From NCBI GenBank assembly GCA_965230195.1, contig OZ245997.1, positions 992,001-1,056,000 of the forward strand: a DNA stretch of 64,000 nt. The letters run 5' to 3'. Source of the DNA: Putridiphycobacter sp965230195 (lineage in GTDB: Bacteria; Bacteroidota; Bacteroidia; Flavobacteriales_D; Crocinitomicaceae). The notes under the pieces were generated by a model. It saw only the letters and a list, made by a program, of their open reading frames with translations, had not been told where the DNA came from and did no database searches. Below are positions 33,026-42,272 of this stretch, piece after piece (the stretch's first letter is position 1; the number at the start of each line of letters is the position of its first letter). The translations under genes and the position numbers were made by a program.

Positions 33026-35707
33026 ATGTCGAGTCAAACAATGCCCTCCTCTTCTTCCTCGTCTCGCGCGGACAAATACTTGATAGCTGAGCAGATTGGT
33101 AAAGGCTCTTTTGGTGCAGCTAATGTCGTCATCAACAAGGAAACCAAGAAGAAGTGAACACACAGCCATCAAACGGTTCTCAAAACATCGTGTGACACAG
33201 ATATGTACTGAAGCGAATAAGACTGGCGCGATTGTCTGAATGGCAAAGAAGATCTTCGTTTCAAGAATTGCAGCTCGTGCGTTCATTCTAGCATCACGAG
33301 GGGTCCTACCGTCGTTATTGTTGAGATAGGTTTCTTCACTGGATCATCCATTTGTCGTGCCCTTTGTTGAGGGATGGGTGGATAGAGGGCATACGATAAA
33401 TATCGTATATGGCTATTGTCGCAATGGTGATTTGGGAAGCTTGCTGCATTCGCACAAAGTACAGTGCCAAAAACCCTAGTCTTTGAAACGATGCCCGTGC
33501 GTGGACGCTAGGGCCACTTCTCTGAAGATCGTTTGAAGATGTGGTTAGCTCAGGCTTTGCTCGGGATGGAGTATATTCACCATGCGGGAGTACTTCACCG
33601 AGACATCAAGAGCAGCAATCTATTCTTGACCCGGGACTACGACATTCAGATCGGCGATTTTGGTCTGGCGACCATCCGTGATGGCAAATCAGCAGATCCT
33701 GACTACTCTGTTGTGGGGACACCCCATTACATGTCGCCCGAACTGCTCTCGAAACAACGATATGGATTTGGCACAGACATTTGGAGCTTGGGTTGCGTCA
33801 TGTATGAATTGACAGCCTTAAAACCTGCTTTCAATGCGTTCAACATGCATGGTTTAATTCACAAGATCCGAAAAGCTAGTCTGGCACCATTGCCGTCGCA
33901 ATACTCGGCAGAATGGCGAACAATAATTAAAAGGTAAAGCTGATCGGTCAAGGACCCGCATGTCGAGTATGTGCCTTGCAGTATGTTGAGAAAGTCTGCC
34001 AGCAAACGGCCCACTGTCTCGGATTTAATCAATGCTCCATGTATGCGGGATGCTGTGCTGAAGGCATGCAAAAGAGCCAAACAGATCAACAAACATTTCG
34101 TACCACCACCACCACAAACCATACCTCATCATCAACGATGCCTTCTGTGTGTGTATGTACAGTGCTATACAGATTTGATGGATGAGATACCTGAGTACTG
34201 GAAACCGCAATTTGGTTTAAGTCATTCAGAGCGGAGTTTCCGAGATTCGGATACACATAAGGAATCAGATAACCAGAACGAAGAAGAGCATCGTGTGCAG
34301 GAGCCTCTGAAAAGCGATGAAATGAGTGGTCAGGAGAGCGATGAACACGATGAAGATGAAGAACCTCCACGACACGAATCCGAGAGCCCATCTTCTCAGA
34401 AAACAGTCACCGAAGAAAGCGTGTCCGATCAACCAAACATCCTTACCTCAAAGCCCAGCGCAAAAGAAGACGATGACGACGACGATGAAGAGGGAATCGT
34501 TCTTCCACTTACGACTCCAGATGACGAAATGGAGAAGGATAGTGAAGAGAAGTTTGATGACGAGGGAGTAGTGGTCTCACCAGTTGTAGGTTCGGTGGAC
34601 AAGATCAAAGTCCAAGACAAATTGGTAGGCGATAGGACGACACACACACCTGTCTATGCGAAAGAGGAAGTGATTGATCCCGAGGGATCTTCTATTGCTG
34701 CAGACGACCGCAGTGAATCAGATCCAGAACGATCGAGCAGTTCCATTGACGTGGCAAAGGATCCCGTGGATGTAGATGCCTGTTGTTCAGAGCGACCGCC
34801 ATCACATCAGGATGCAGAAAAGAATGCTAGAATAAAGGAAGAAAGAGATCAGTGCCGCAGTTCAGAGGCGAACCCACACGAGGATGTGCCTTACAAAGTC
34901 GATCGCGTAGACGTTAAGCAACTGGATAAAGATGTCGAAGCTGCCGATTCGTATTTTCCATCAAACCATTGGTGCCATCCATCTCACATGTCCGCCTTTA
35001 TCGATGGCAAGAGATGCGATGCACTGGAAGCTATTCCGGAAGGAAGCTGTGAAGAAGGTGAGTCGCTTTTGTGGCAGTCTTTGCCAGTTCCTACTGCAGA
35101 TGTGTACTGCATTGCCTCTCCCCGACGCGAAAACACCCAAGAGTCTCCTCACAGTCTATCCAGTCATCCAGATCCGCAGGCGACACAATCGTTCTGGGGA
35201 GAGAGTCCGTCGCAGTTGGACCCAAGGCTCAGCTCTTACGTTTCTGGTTCGCTGGGCGTCGATGGACAGAAACGTCTTGATTCATTGGAACAGGTTTTGG
35301 CCCTGTGCTCAAAGCTCTATGTACGGGGTCGGTGGCACGAGCTTGGGCATGTCCTCAATCAGACTGCTAGGCAGTGTTTATCACAGGTGAGGCATGATGC
35401 ATGCATCGTCTTGGACTCCATCTATCTGCTGCGTCGACTGTAGGGAAATGAAACACCGGATTCTTCACCGACACAGTTAAATCTGTGCACGGGAGATCGT
35501 GTGATTGTCGGGTCTTCAAATCCAAAACATGCCATCGTAAGGTATTATGGCCCAGTGGCGTTCGGTACGGGGGATTGGGTTGGTCTGGAGTTGGACGCGC
35601 CGTCGGGGTCATCTGACGGCACGGTCGGTGGGATTTCTTATTTCTCGTGCCCGAAGGATTGTGGGCTGTTCATGAAGGCATCTTCGTTCGAAAAGAACGA
35701 AAATTGA
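33026..35707 (+). CDS. NEK-family kinase with C-terminal CAP-Gly domain
   Basis: Plant-type NIMA-related kinase. From the ATG at 33026: YLIAEQIGKGSFGAA (P-loop), an intron, YVLKRIRLARLSEW (catalytic Lys), QELQLVSSLDHPFVVPF and VYGYCRNGDLGSLLH, an intron, then HRDIKSSNLFL (HRD), IGDFGLAT (DFG), VVGTPHYMSPELL and GTDIWSLGCVMYELTALKPA. The active-site residues are all there. A long acidic Ser/Asp/Glu linker (about 34250-34950) follows. The last exon (about 35443-35707) encodes a complete CAP-Gly domain: LCTGDRVIVGSSNPKHAIVR, YGPVAFGTGDWVGLELDAP, SSDGTVGGISYFSC and CGLFM. CAP-Gly domains bind the EEY/F tails of tubulin and EB proteins, so the kinase should be recruited to microtubule ends. The splice joining linker and CAP-Gly (after QCLSQ) keeps frame. 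Confidence 0.9.
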
Positions 35708-36311
35708 GGGGGCCATTGTAGACTAGTCACTCAACTGACTTCCTTCCTGACTAGACCGCAAACTGGCGCGCTGATCCCACGTGTCTGTCTCTGACAACTA
35801 GGAACTCTTGCTGTGTTGAGACGTATGATGGCTCCTGTCTGTCAGTTGGCAACGTAGCGTCAATAAAAGGACACCAAATTTCTCAACGGATCGAATTGGT
35901 GTTCGAACAGACTTATGGATTCAATGGACTCTCTATATATACTTGATGTGTTCTCCCTCGACGTTTACAGATCGGTTCACGTTGAAGATGATGACAGTGT
36001 GCGTTTTGAATCTAGTGGGTTCATTATCTTTCTGTGAATGAACGTCAGTTGGTGCACTGAGCTGTTCACGACACCGTGTCTGTTGTTCTTTTGATTCTTA
36101 CTTGACTTGTGTTTTTGAAGATATGGTCGAGATTTACACAGATGTGGTAGCTATCGGGGCAGCTTGTTTTGTCTTTTCATAGTTGTTTCCAATCCCATCC
36201 CTTTGACAGCAAACACGTTTTGCCTGAATTGCCTCAGCTACCGTTGAAGATCACGCTCATGTCTCCTCAGTATTCTATATGTACAAACGTCTGTTCGGTG
36301 CGAAAGTGCAG
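35708..36311. other. Intergenic stretch between converging genes
   Basis: About 600 bp between the NEK-CAP-Gly stop and the QNG1 stop. No frame of note, T-rich in places. Presumably the two 3' UTRs and terminators. Confidence 0.45.
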
Positions 36312-37353
36312 TTAGTAGAACATCGTCCATGTACAGTGATGCGGAAGATTGATTTCCTGCTCTGCAGCAGTCTCCCACAACCACCAATCGAGCTGTACAG
36401 CCGAAGGCGTTAACGTATCTCCATAAACTTCGCGAAATGCTTCTCTTATTTGTTCGACTGCCATGACAGTGGCGGCGCGAATCTCAATTTCTTTAGCAGT
36501 CCCAGCTTCCACTTCTTGACCTTCTGTGATCTGCAACACATTGATGTCTTGTGATGCGTCGTCTGATTGCGCGACCTGTTGCTGTAATTCATTCGAGTAA
36601 TGCAAAATATCGAGATGCTGTAGGTAACGAGGAACGGCGTAGTCTGGGAACATTGTCAACTGGTCAATGTCATGAAACTGACCGAGACCCTTTCCTCCAA
36701 AGCTCCCCCAAACATCGCCCACGAAGATCTGGGCACGTTTGTGCAGAAAAACCTGCTCCCCGTGATAGACCGCGTGATCTCGGAATCCGGGGAAATGACA
36801 AGTCACGAGCGACACAAGCTGCATCGCTGATCTGTTGGCGGCGCGGATGAGTTTTTCAGCACGTCCTTCAAAGGCGTCCAACCCCTGCCCCACCTGAAAA
36901 GAAATCCGTTGCCTGTCCATACATGCGTTGCACTGATCAGGGAGGGGACTTCGCGCAGGAGCCTGGCTCTTTCGTCTTCCAGGGGCAAAGCACGAGGCCA
37001 ATTCAACCATCTTCGCACATCTAATCCTGAAACAGCAAAGCCTATAGTGTGTCCTCTGTTCGATAGAGATGACCTTTCACTCTCTTCAGTCTCTCTGCGT
37101 TGAAGGCACCGGAATCGGCCGAAAGGGTTTTCTAATGAGAGAGACCGTGTGCACAGAATGCATCCATATGGCGTTTTTACCTGTAATCCAGTTGACAGGT
37201 GATGGTATTCTAATCCCGAATCTGCAAAGAGAGATTCTTCTCGACAGACACCCTTCGATCGGACGGGCAGAGTGCGCACCGACCGGGCCAGAAGCAAAAA
37301 TTGATGGCGTCGAGGACGAGAAGATACTGCGCCGTCGTTGACTCGTCTCCCAT
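36312..37353 (-). CDS. QNG1: Queuosine 5'-phosphate N-glycosylase/hydrolase (DUF2419)
   Basis: QNG1 releases queuine from queuosine monophosphate so it can be reused for tRNA modification. From the ATG at 37353: GDESTTAQYLLVLDAINFCF, a 47 bp intron, DSGLEYHHLSTGLQ, an intron, KTLSADSGAFNAERLKRVK, then LDVRRWLNWPRALPLEDERA. The catalytic part is in the last exon: VGQGLDAFEGRAEKLIRAAN, FPGFRDHAVYHGEQVFLHKR, DVWGSFGGKGLGQFHDIDQL, TMFPDYAVPRYLQHLDILHY and EIEIRAATVMAVEQIREAF, ending PHHCTWTMFY. These are the conserved substrate-pocket blocks, so the gene looks intact. Its 5' half is duplicated at 38406-39052. Confidence 0.92.
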
Positions 37354-37380
37354 ATAATGTATACCTAATCGCACAACACA
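36834..37380. repeat. Donor copy of the duplicated QNG1 5' half
   Basis: This part of QNG1 (first exons, their introns and the short upstream region) is repeated in the same orientation at 38406-38950. By eye the two copies differ at a few percent of positions plus small indels, so they are clearly less alike than the DUF2358-like copies next to them. The right-hand border is blurred by a short CA-rich stretch; the left border falls at the 8 bp GGCGGCGC shared with the DUF2358-like gene. Confidence 0.85.
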
Positions 37381-38413
37381 ACACGAGTAGAAACATTCGT
37401 TAGCGTTCGATATCCGCACTCGTGTCGATCTTCTTCCTCGCGCAGATGCTCTCGACCAGATCTCGATCGAAACGCCGAACGAAGGTGCGTACACCTACCG
37501 CGATCGACCGTCCTTCAAGAAGGCGTTGCTTTCGGGCAGGAGGACCTTCTAGCGAGATAGCTACGTGACGCGATCGCGTCTGAACTCGGGCACAAGTGAT
37601 GCGAACGGCATTTGACATCTTGTCCAAGATTTCGTGCTCTGGTGAATCGAAGGTGTGTGGTACATGTACAGATAGAATCCGTCACATCAGCAGATACACA
37701 CTGCCGTCCGTTCAAAGGCGATCATGCCTCAACGGACAATAGATTGTTGGTCCGTTGTGCACTGTCATCATCCCACGGCAACTGTTGCTTCGCAGAGGAC
37801 GTTCTGAGCGAAACGCTGGAACTCCAAATCAAACTTGACTTTGTGTCGGTCGGTCACATCCACCTGATGCTGATAGATACGTCCTTGGCGATCCAGTTTG
37901 ATCTCCGAAACGCCATCCATCTGCAAAGTCGTGCCGTAGATGCTGTGAAAGACGCGTGGGCGAAATTTCATGCTCCATCGAATGATGACGATCTCTCTGC
38001 TCGGCTGCCAAAACCGCATTACCTGCACCTGACAGCCGCCCAACACAGCACATCAGATAGGGACCAGTTCCAATCACAATGATGATGCGTCTTACTTTGG
38101 TCTCTCTGCAAAAGAGCGAGGCGTAGAGGCGCACAAACCACATGCGTCTGTTGTAGTTTCGTTTTCCGTATGCGTTGAATGGCTTCAGACCGAAGTGCGG
38201 TGAGATCGTTTCTTTGAGGACGACCTCGTCCGAAAGCAATTCCTGTGGCCATGGTGTGACCAACAAGTGGGGAAAATACTCGCGAAGTGCATCGACAGAG
38301 CGGCCCAACTGCAGACGTCGCTCAGTCATGCGCTGGTTTCGAAGCTTCGTCGAAATGGACAATTCAGACGATGGTGCCTTGGTCGCTGTCTGTTTCAGAC
38401 GCAAAGGCGGCGC
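37371..38413. repeat. Segmental duplication, copy A
   Basis: About 1,040 bp nearly identical to 40914-41954 (I count roughly eight substitutions by eye, above 99 percent). It contains the DUF2358-like coding region except its first exon part, plus the 75-codon frame downstream of it. Its right edge ends in GGCGGCGC, an octamer also present at the QNG1 breakpoint, a typical microhomology junction. Confidence 0.92.
37400..37627 (-). CDS. 75-codon frame downstream of DUF2358-like gene, copy A
   Basis: Starts at an ATG at 37627 and encodes a basic Arg-rich peptide (CARVQTRSRHVAISLEGPPA, then RTFVRRFDRDLVESICARKK). No family recognised. It lies 140 bp after the DUF2358-like stop codon on the same strand, so it could be a separate small gene or part of that transcript's 3' end. 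Compared with copy B the peptide is identical; the two substitutions I see inside it are a synonymous Val codon and a TAA/TGA stop exchange. The last 27 codons also exist beside the QNG1 fragment at about 38970-39052. Confidence 0.35.
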   Translation of the reverse strand: MDKMSNAVRITCARVQTRSRHVAISLEGPPARKQRLLEGRSIAVGVRTFVRRFDRDLVESICARKKIDTSADIER

Positions 38414-38575
38414 AGATGAGTTTTTCGGTACGTCCTTCAAAGGCGTCCAACCCTTGCCCCACCTGAAAAGAAATCCGTTGGCTGTCTGTACATGCGTGAC
38501 ACTGATCAGGAGACTTCGCGCAGGAGCCTGGCTCTTTCGTCCTCCAGAGGCAAAGCACGAGGCCAATTCAACCAT
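37768..38575 (-). CDS. DUF2358-like protein, copy A, with a chimeric N-terminus
   Basis: The body is the same as the parental gene at 41309-42125: REYFPHLLVTPWPQELLSDE, SPHFGLKPFNAYGKRNYNRR, a 67 bp intron, then VMRFWQPSREIVIIRWSM and VFHSIYGTTLQMDGVSEIKL. That order suits the DUF2358 / C6orf136-like family (NTF2-like fold, organellar, function unknown). The parental first 66 or so residues are missing. Instead the frame stays open across the junction at about 38410 into antisense-frame sequence of the QNG1 fragment up to an ATG at 38575, giving a new leader with no relation to either parent protein. It may be expressed from the duplicated QNG1 promoter or may be a dead copy. The splice donor is kept (GTAAGA). 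Confidence 0.55.
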
Positions 38576-39052
38576 CTTCGCACATCTAAACCTGAAACAG
38601 CAAAGCCTATAGTGTGTCCTCTGTTCGATAGAGATGACCTTTCACTCTCTTCAGTCTCTCTGCGTTGAAGCCATCGGAATCGGCCGAGAGCGTTTTCTGA
38701 TGAGAGAGACCATGTGCACAGAATGCATCCCTATGGCGTTTTCACCTGTAATCCCGTTGACAGGTGGCAGTACTCCAATTCCGAATCTGTAAAGAGAGAT
38801 GTTTCTCGACAGACACCCTTCGATCGGACGGGCCGAATGCGCACCGGGCCAGAAGCAAAAATTGATGGCGTCAAAGACGAGAAGATACTGCGCCGTCGTT
38901 GACTCGTCTCCTATATAATGTATACCTAATCGCGCAGCACAACAACACGAGACCGATAAGTCATCGAAGGTCGATATCCGCACTCGTGTCGATCTTCTTC
39001 CTCGCGCAGATGCTCTCGACCTGATCTCGATCGAAACGCCGAACGAAGGTGC
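38406..39052 (-). pseudogene. 5' fragment of QNG1
   Basis: Repeats the first exons of QNG1. The start codon equivalent is ATA instead of ATG (HYIGDESTTAQ versus HYMGDESTTAQ); the following LLVFDAINFCFWP, the introns and KTLSADSDGFNAERLK are still readable. The frame then runs as FEGRTEKLICA into the DUF2358-like sequence and hits a stop about 16 codons later, so the catalytic half is absent. It cannot make active QNG1. It may still supply a promoter, since it contains the presumed QNG1 upstream region, now beside the STK19 start. Confidence 0.85.
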
Positions 39053-39097
39053 ACTGTAACATGAAACTAACCGACAAAATGAAATTACCGTCGTCGG

Positions 39098-39887
39098 ATG
39101 CGGCGCCGGACATCGATGGATTCCCCAAATGTGCCGACAGATACCTACTTCGCCCTCGAATTGCTCACCGAAGAATGTGCGATTCTCGAATATGCCTCGG
39201 TGATGCTGAAGACGCAGATCTATACATTGGTGCCGAACAGAACGACTGTGGAAGCGGAGCTCGATGCTCTGAGACAGTCCGGCAAGATTCGCCTGTTTCA
39301 GCTGCCGACCAATAAAAATGACGTCGCCATTCTCCTCAGCACCGAACACGACGCAGACATCACCTCCATTGCTCACAGCCGTTCACCTCGCGAATCCCAA
39401 ATCCTCCTAAAGTCAGCAAGATCGCACCCCCTGTCGACGTGATCGGATCTCTCCTGGGCATAGATTCAAAGAAGCCATTCTCGACAAGACCCGCGATCCT
39501 CTTCTCTCGCAAGAGCAGCTGTTTGAGGCAATGGAAGTGACGGGCGATTCGGAGAGGGAGTTGGAAGCCGTTCGTGTGTTGCATTCTCTGGGATTCATCA
39601 CAGATGACGTGCGACCTGGCGGCGGCCGTTCGAACAGCATGCATATCTGGTCACCACGCCTCGGCTTCTTCGTGACGAGTCTGATCGAGGGACGCAAAGA
39701 AATGCTGAGAATGTTCCAGCGAAAGAAATATCGCGAGATCAAAGAGTCGCGACTCTTCGAATGCGAACTGCGAAAATCGAGACTCGGTATCAAATACCAT
39801 CTGCGTGACCTCATGGGACTCGGACTCCTGGACGAGAAATCCACACAGGCCGGGAAATTTTACACACTTGTCACTAAGCACGATTAG
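39098..39887 (+). CDS. STK19: STK19 homologue (winged-helix repair factor)
   Basis: STK19, once called a kinase, is a three-winged-helix protein that positions TFIIH in transcription-coupled DNA repair. Exon 1 reads DTYFALELLTEECAILEYAS, LKTQIYTLVPNRTTVEAELD and ALRQSGKIRLFQLP. After an intron between about 39380 and 39440, exon 2 has AILDKTRDPLLSQEQLFEAM, VRVLHSLGFITDDVRPGGG, SPRLGFFVTSLIEGRKEML and RLGIKYHLRDLMGLGLLDEK, the strongest match to STK19. About 240 residues, the usual size. Start is the ATG at 39098 or, closer to the family, 39116. The stop codon overlaps that of SENP8. Confidence 0.8.
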
Positions 39888-40510
39888 CTTCGTTTGCTTT
39901 CGATGATGTCGAGTAGCTCTTTGCGAAAATGGATGATGCTCAAGGGGGTCACACATTTCAGAATCTTCAATCGGGACGCACTCCACTGAGTGAGATCTGT
40001 GGCGAGGATCTGTGCGAATTTGAGTAGATAGAGGGCACAGTCGGAGCCGTTTGTCTGCTGCGGGACGAGGGGAGCAACAAACTTCATGGATCCCTCCGTG
40101 GACAACACGGCATGCAGCTTCTTTGCTGTATCTCTTGCCGGCTCGTTGTTTACGCCGCCATACGAATCTAGGTGCACAAACGTACATTCCTGTCGCACCC
40201 AGATGAGCAAACTCCAGTGCGTTCCGCCTTCGGCTTGGGTCACATTTGGATTATCATTCACGGCCATAAAAATGACATCACACTGCTTGAGCTTTAACGG
40301 TCGGACGAAGCAGACGTCCACGTCTTCCACGGTCCCATTCTTCAGCAGAAAGGCGGCGGCGCCCGGGAGAAAACGAAGAGATGCATTCGGCACGACTTCA
40401 TGTGTGAGGTATTCAAAGTAGAAGGCCACGAGTTGATCATTGAGCCAATATGGCCCCTTTAACAGATCCACATCTGTTTGACGAAGCAGAACGTCGTGGA
40501 AGGAAATCAT
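39884..40510 (-). CDS. SENP8: NEDD8-specific protease (SENP8/NEDP1)
   Basis: This Ulp1-family cysteine protease matures NEDD8 and removes it from non-cullin targets. Single exon of about 208 residues. From the ATG at 40510: MISFHDVLLRQTDVDLL, GPYWLNDQLVAFYFEYLTHE and FLPGAAAFLL. The catalytic set is complete: His in GGTHWSLLIW, Asp in FVHLDSYGG, Gln in PLVPQQTNGSDC and Cys at the end of that motif. Together with CSN3 in the same window it shows a full NEDD8 cycle in this organism. Convergent with STK19. Confidence 0.93.
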   Translation of the reverse strand: MISFHDVLLRQTDVDLLKGPYWLNDQLVAFYFEYLTHEVVPNASLRFLPGAAAFLLKNGTVEDVDVCFVRPLKLKQCDVIFMAVNDNPNVTQAEGGTHWSLLIWVRQECTFVHLDSYGGVNNEPARDTAKKLHAVLSTEGSMKFVAPLVPQQTNGSDCALYLLKFAQILATDLTQWSASRLKILKCVTPLSIIHFRKELLDIIESKRS

Positions 40511-40917
40511 CGAATGCACAATGCGTCATTTTATCGATCGTCTTAGGGTCTGCCAAAGTGGTGCTGATACGTGGTGTTCGTGTCATGCTTTGTGGTCCGT
40601 TACAGAGAGCTGTTTCGGCAGCTTCTCGACGAAGCGAGCCGCGACGGGTGTGGCTCCCCGTTGTCTGTTCTCAACAAGAGGCGAAAGGAGGCGGAAAACG
40701 ACGCCCGAGACCTCCAGGAGGATCACACAGACACTTCAGTCGGTGGGCCTTCGGCGGCGCTGTCGGCATTGGCTCTGTCGGTTGGGCCTTTATACAAGTG
40801 CGTTTCTCAAGAGGTCTGCCATCGGATCTCAGTCCTGTGGCTCTCAGTTATCGAGCAATGGCTCTCTGCCAGGATTTCGAGCATTCTCGTCGTCCTCGAC
40901 GGGTTTCGATCAAGCAC
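40511..40917. other. Unassigned segment, possibly the remains of a displaced gene
   Basis: Upstream of SENP8. All three plus-strand frames stay open for long stretches: one shows SRWAFGGAVGIGSVGWAF followed by RGLPSDLSPVALSYRAM, resembling a targeting region with a membrane segment, another is rich in coiled-coil-like residues (NKRRKEAENDARDLQEDH). It ends exactly where duplication copy B begins (about 40914). I suspect the 5' end of a mitochondrial-protein gene cut off by the rearrangement, but cannot name it. Confidence 0.25.
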
Positions 40918-41954
40918 AACAACACGAGTAGAAACATTCGTCAGCGTTCGATATCCGCACTCGTGTCGATCTTCTTCCTCGCGCAGATGCTCTCGACCAG
41001 ATCTCGATCGAAACGCCGAACGAAGGTGCGTACACCTACCGCGATCGACCGTCCTTCAAGAAGGCGTTGCTTTCGGGCAGGAGGACCTTCTAGCGAGATA
41101 GCTACGTGACGCGATCGCGTCTGCACTCGGGCACAAGTGATGCGAACGGCATTTGACATCTTGTCCAAGATTTCGTGCTCTGGTGAATCGAAGGTGTGTG
41201 GTACATGTACAGATACAATCCGTCACATCAGCAGATACACACTGCCGTTCGTTCAAAGGCGATCATGCCTCAACGGACAATAGATTGTTGGTCCGTTGAG
41301 CACTGTCATCATCCCACGGCAACTGTTGCTTCGCAGAGGACGTTCTGAGCGAAACGCTGGAACTCCAAATCAAACTTGACTTTGTGTCGGTCGGTCACAT
41401 CCACCTGATGCTGATAGATACGTCCTTGGCGATCCAGTTTGATCTCCGAAACGCCATCCATCTGCAAAGTCGTGCCGTAGATGCTGTGAAAGACGCGTGG
41501 GCGAAATTTCATGCTCCATCGAATGATGACGATCTCTCTGCTCGGCTGCCAAAACCGCATTACCTGCACCTGACAGCCGCCCAACACAGCACATCAGATA
41601 GGGACCAGTTCCAATCACAATGATGATGCGTTTTACTTTGGTCTCTCTGCAAAAGAGCGAGGCGTAGAGGCGCACAAACCACATGCGTCTGTTGTAGTTT
41701 CGTTTTCCGTATGCGTTGAATGGCTTCAGACCGAAGTGCGGTGAGATCGTTTCTTTGAGGACGACCTCGTCCGAAAGCAATTCCTGTGGCCATGGTGTGA
41801 CCAACAAGTGGGGAAAATACTCGCGAAGTGCATCGACAGAGCGGCCCAACTGCAGACGTCGCTCAGTCATGCGCTGGTTTCGAAGCTGCGTCGAAATGGA
41901 CAATTCAGACGATGGCGCCTTGGTCGCTGTCTGTTTCAGACGCAAAGGCGGCGC
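40914..41954. repeat. Segmental duplication, copy B
   Basis: Counterpart of 37371-38413. Here the DUF2358-like gene continues normally upstream of the breakpoint (GGCGGCGC then GAGGGATTTCGC), so copy B is the probable source and copy A the derivative. Confidence 0.92.
40941..41168 (-). CDS. 75-codon frame downstream of DUF2358-like gene, copy B
   Basis: Same peptide as copy A, ending in TGA where copy A has TAA. Retention of an identical peptide with only silent differences hints at coding, but two changes are too few to prove selection. The unknown segment to the left gives no further exon. Confidence 0.35.
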   Translation of the reverse strand: MDKMSNAVRITCARVQTRSRHVAISLEGPPARKQRLLEGRSIAVGVRTFVRRFDRDLVESICARKKIDTSADIER

Positions 41955-42125
41955 GAGGGATTTCGCACCCGATGCGCTTTGTTTGCTCTCTTGGGTAGAG
42001 AGACGCACAAAGAACGAACGCACATCTTTCATGCGCAGTCGTGCCTCTTTCGAATGCACTGTTCTGGGCTGGAGGCAGAATTCTGGACGGGAACCTTGGA
42101 CGCTGCACTTCGCGAGAGACTCCAT
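41309..42125 (-). CDS. DUF2358-like protein, parental copy B
   Basis: The ATG at 42125 opens a Ser/Lys/Arg-rich leader (MESLAKCSVQGSRPEFCLQP and a following FFVRLSTQES block) that would suit organelle import. Then come the conserved REYFPHLLVTPWPQELLSDE, FGLKPFNAYGKRNYNRRMWF and RLYASLFCRETK, a 67 bp intron, VMRFWQPSREIVIIRWSM, RVFHSIYGTTLQMDGVSEIK, GRIYQHQVDVTDRHKVKFDL and the end at 41309. The pattern (P-x-LLSDE, a Trp-rich strand, IYGTTLQMDG, I-x-x-H-x-V-D) suggests the DUF2358/C6orf136 NTF2-like family. Biochemical role unknown. Its stop is followed by the 75-codon frame; its start is 148 bp from the GUF1 stop. Confidence 0.65.
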
Positions 42126-42272
42126 CCGTCCACGGCAAAAAGAATACCCGAAAGGAACACAAGCTGCTTACACAAAAACGGCCAATCGCGCCGAAAAAGG
42201 GCCTTCACGAATGTACGGCGAATAGGCATGAGCCTCTTCCGCGTAGATGTATCGCCAACCGACCATCCGACG

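Noticed and set aside
38651..39376. 241-codon minus-strand frame across the QNG1 fragment and STK19
   Set aside because: Half of it is antisense to STK19 exon 1 and the rest is QNG1 relic read partly through introns; no single protein explains it.
25163..40510. CSN3 and SENP8 as a NEDD8-pathway gene cluster
   Set aside because: They are about 13 kb apart with ten unrelated genes between them; chance neighbourhood is sufficient.
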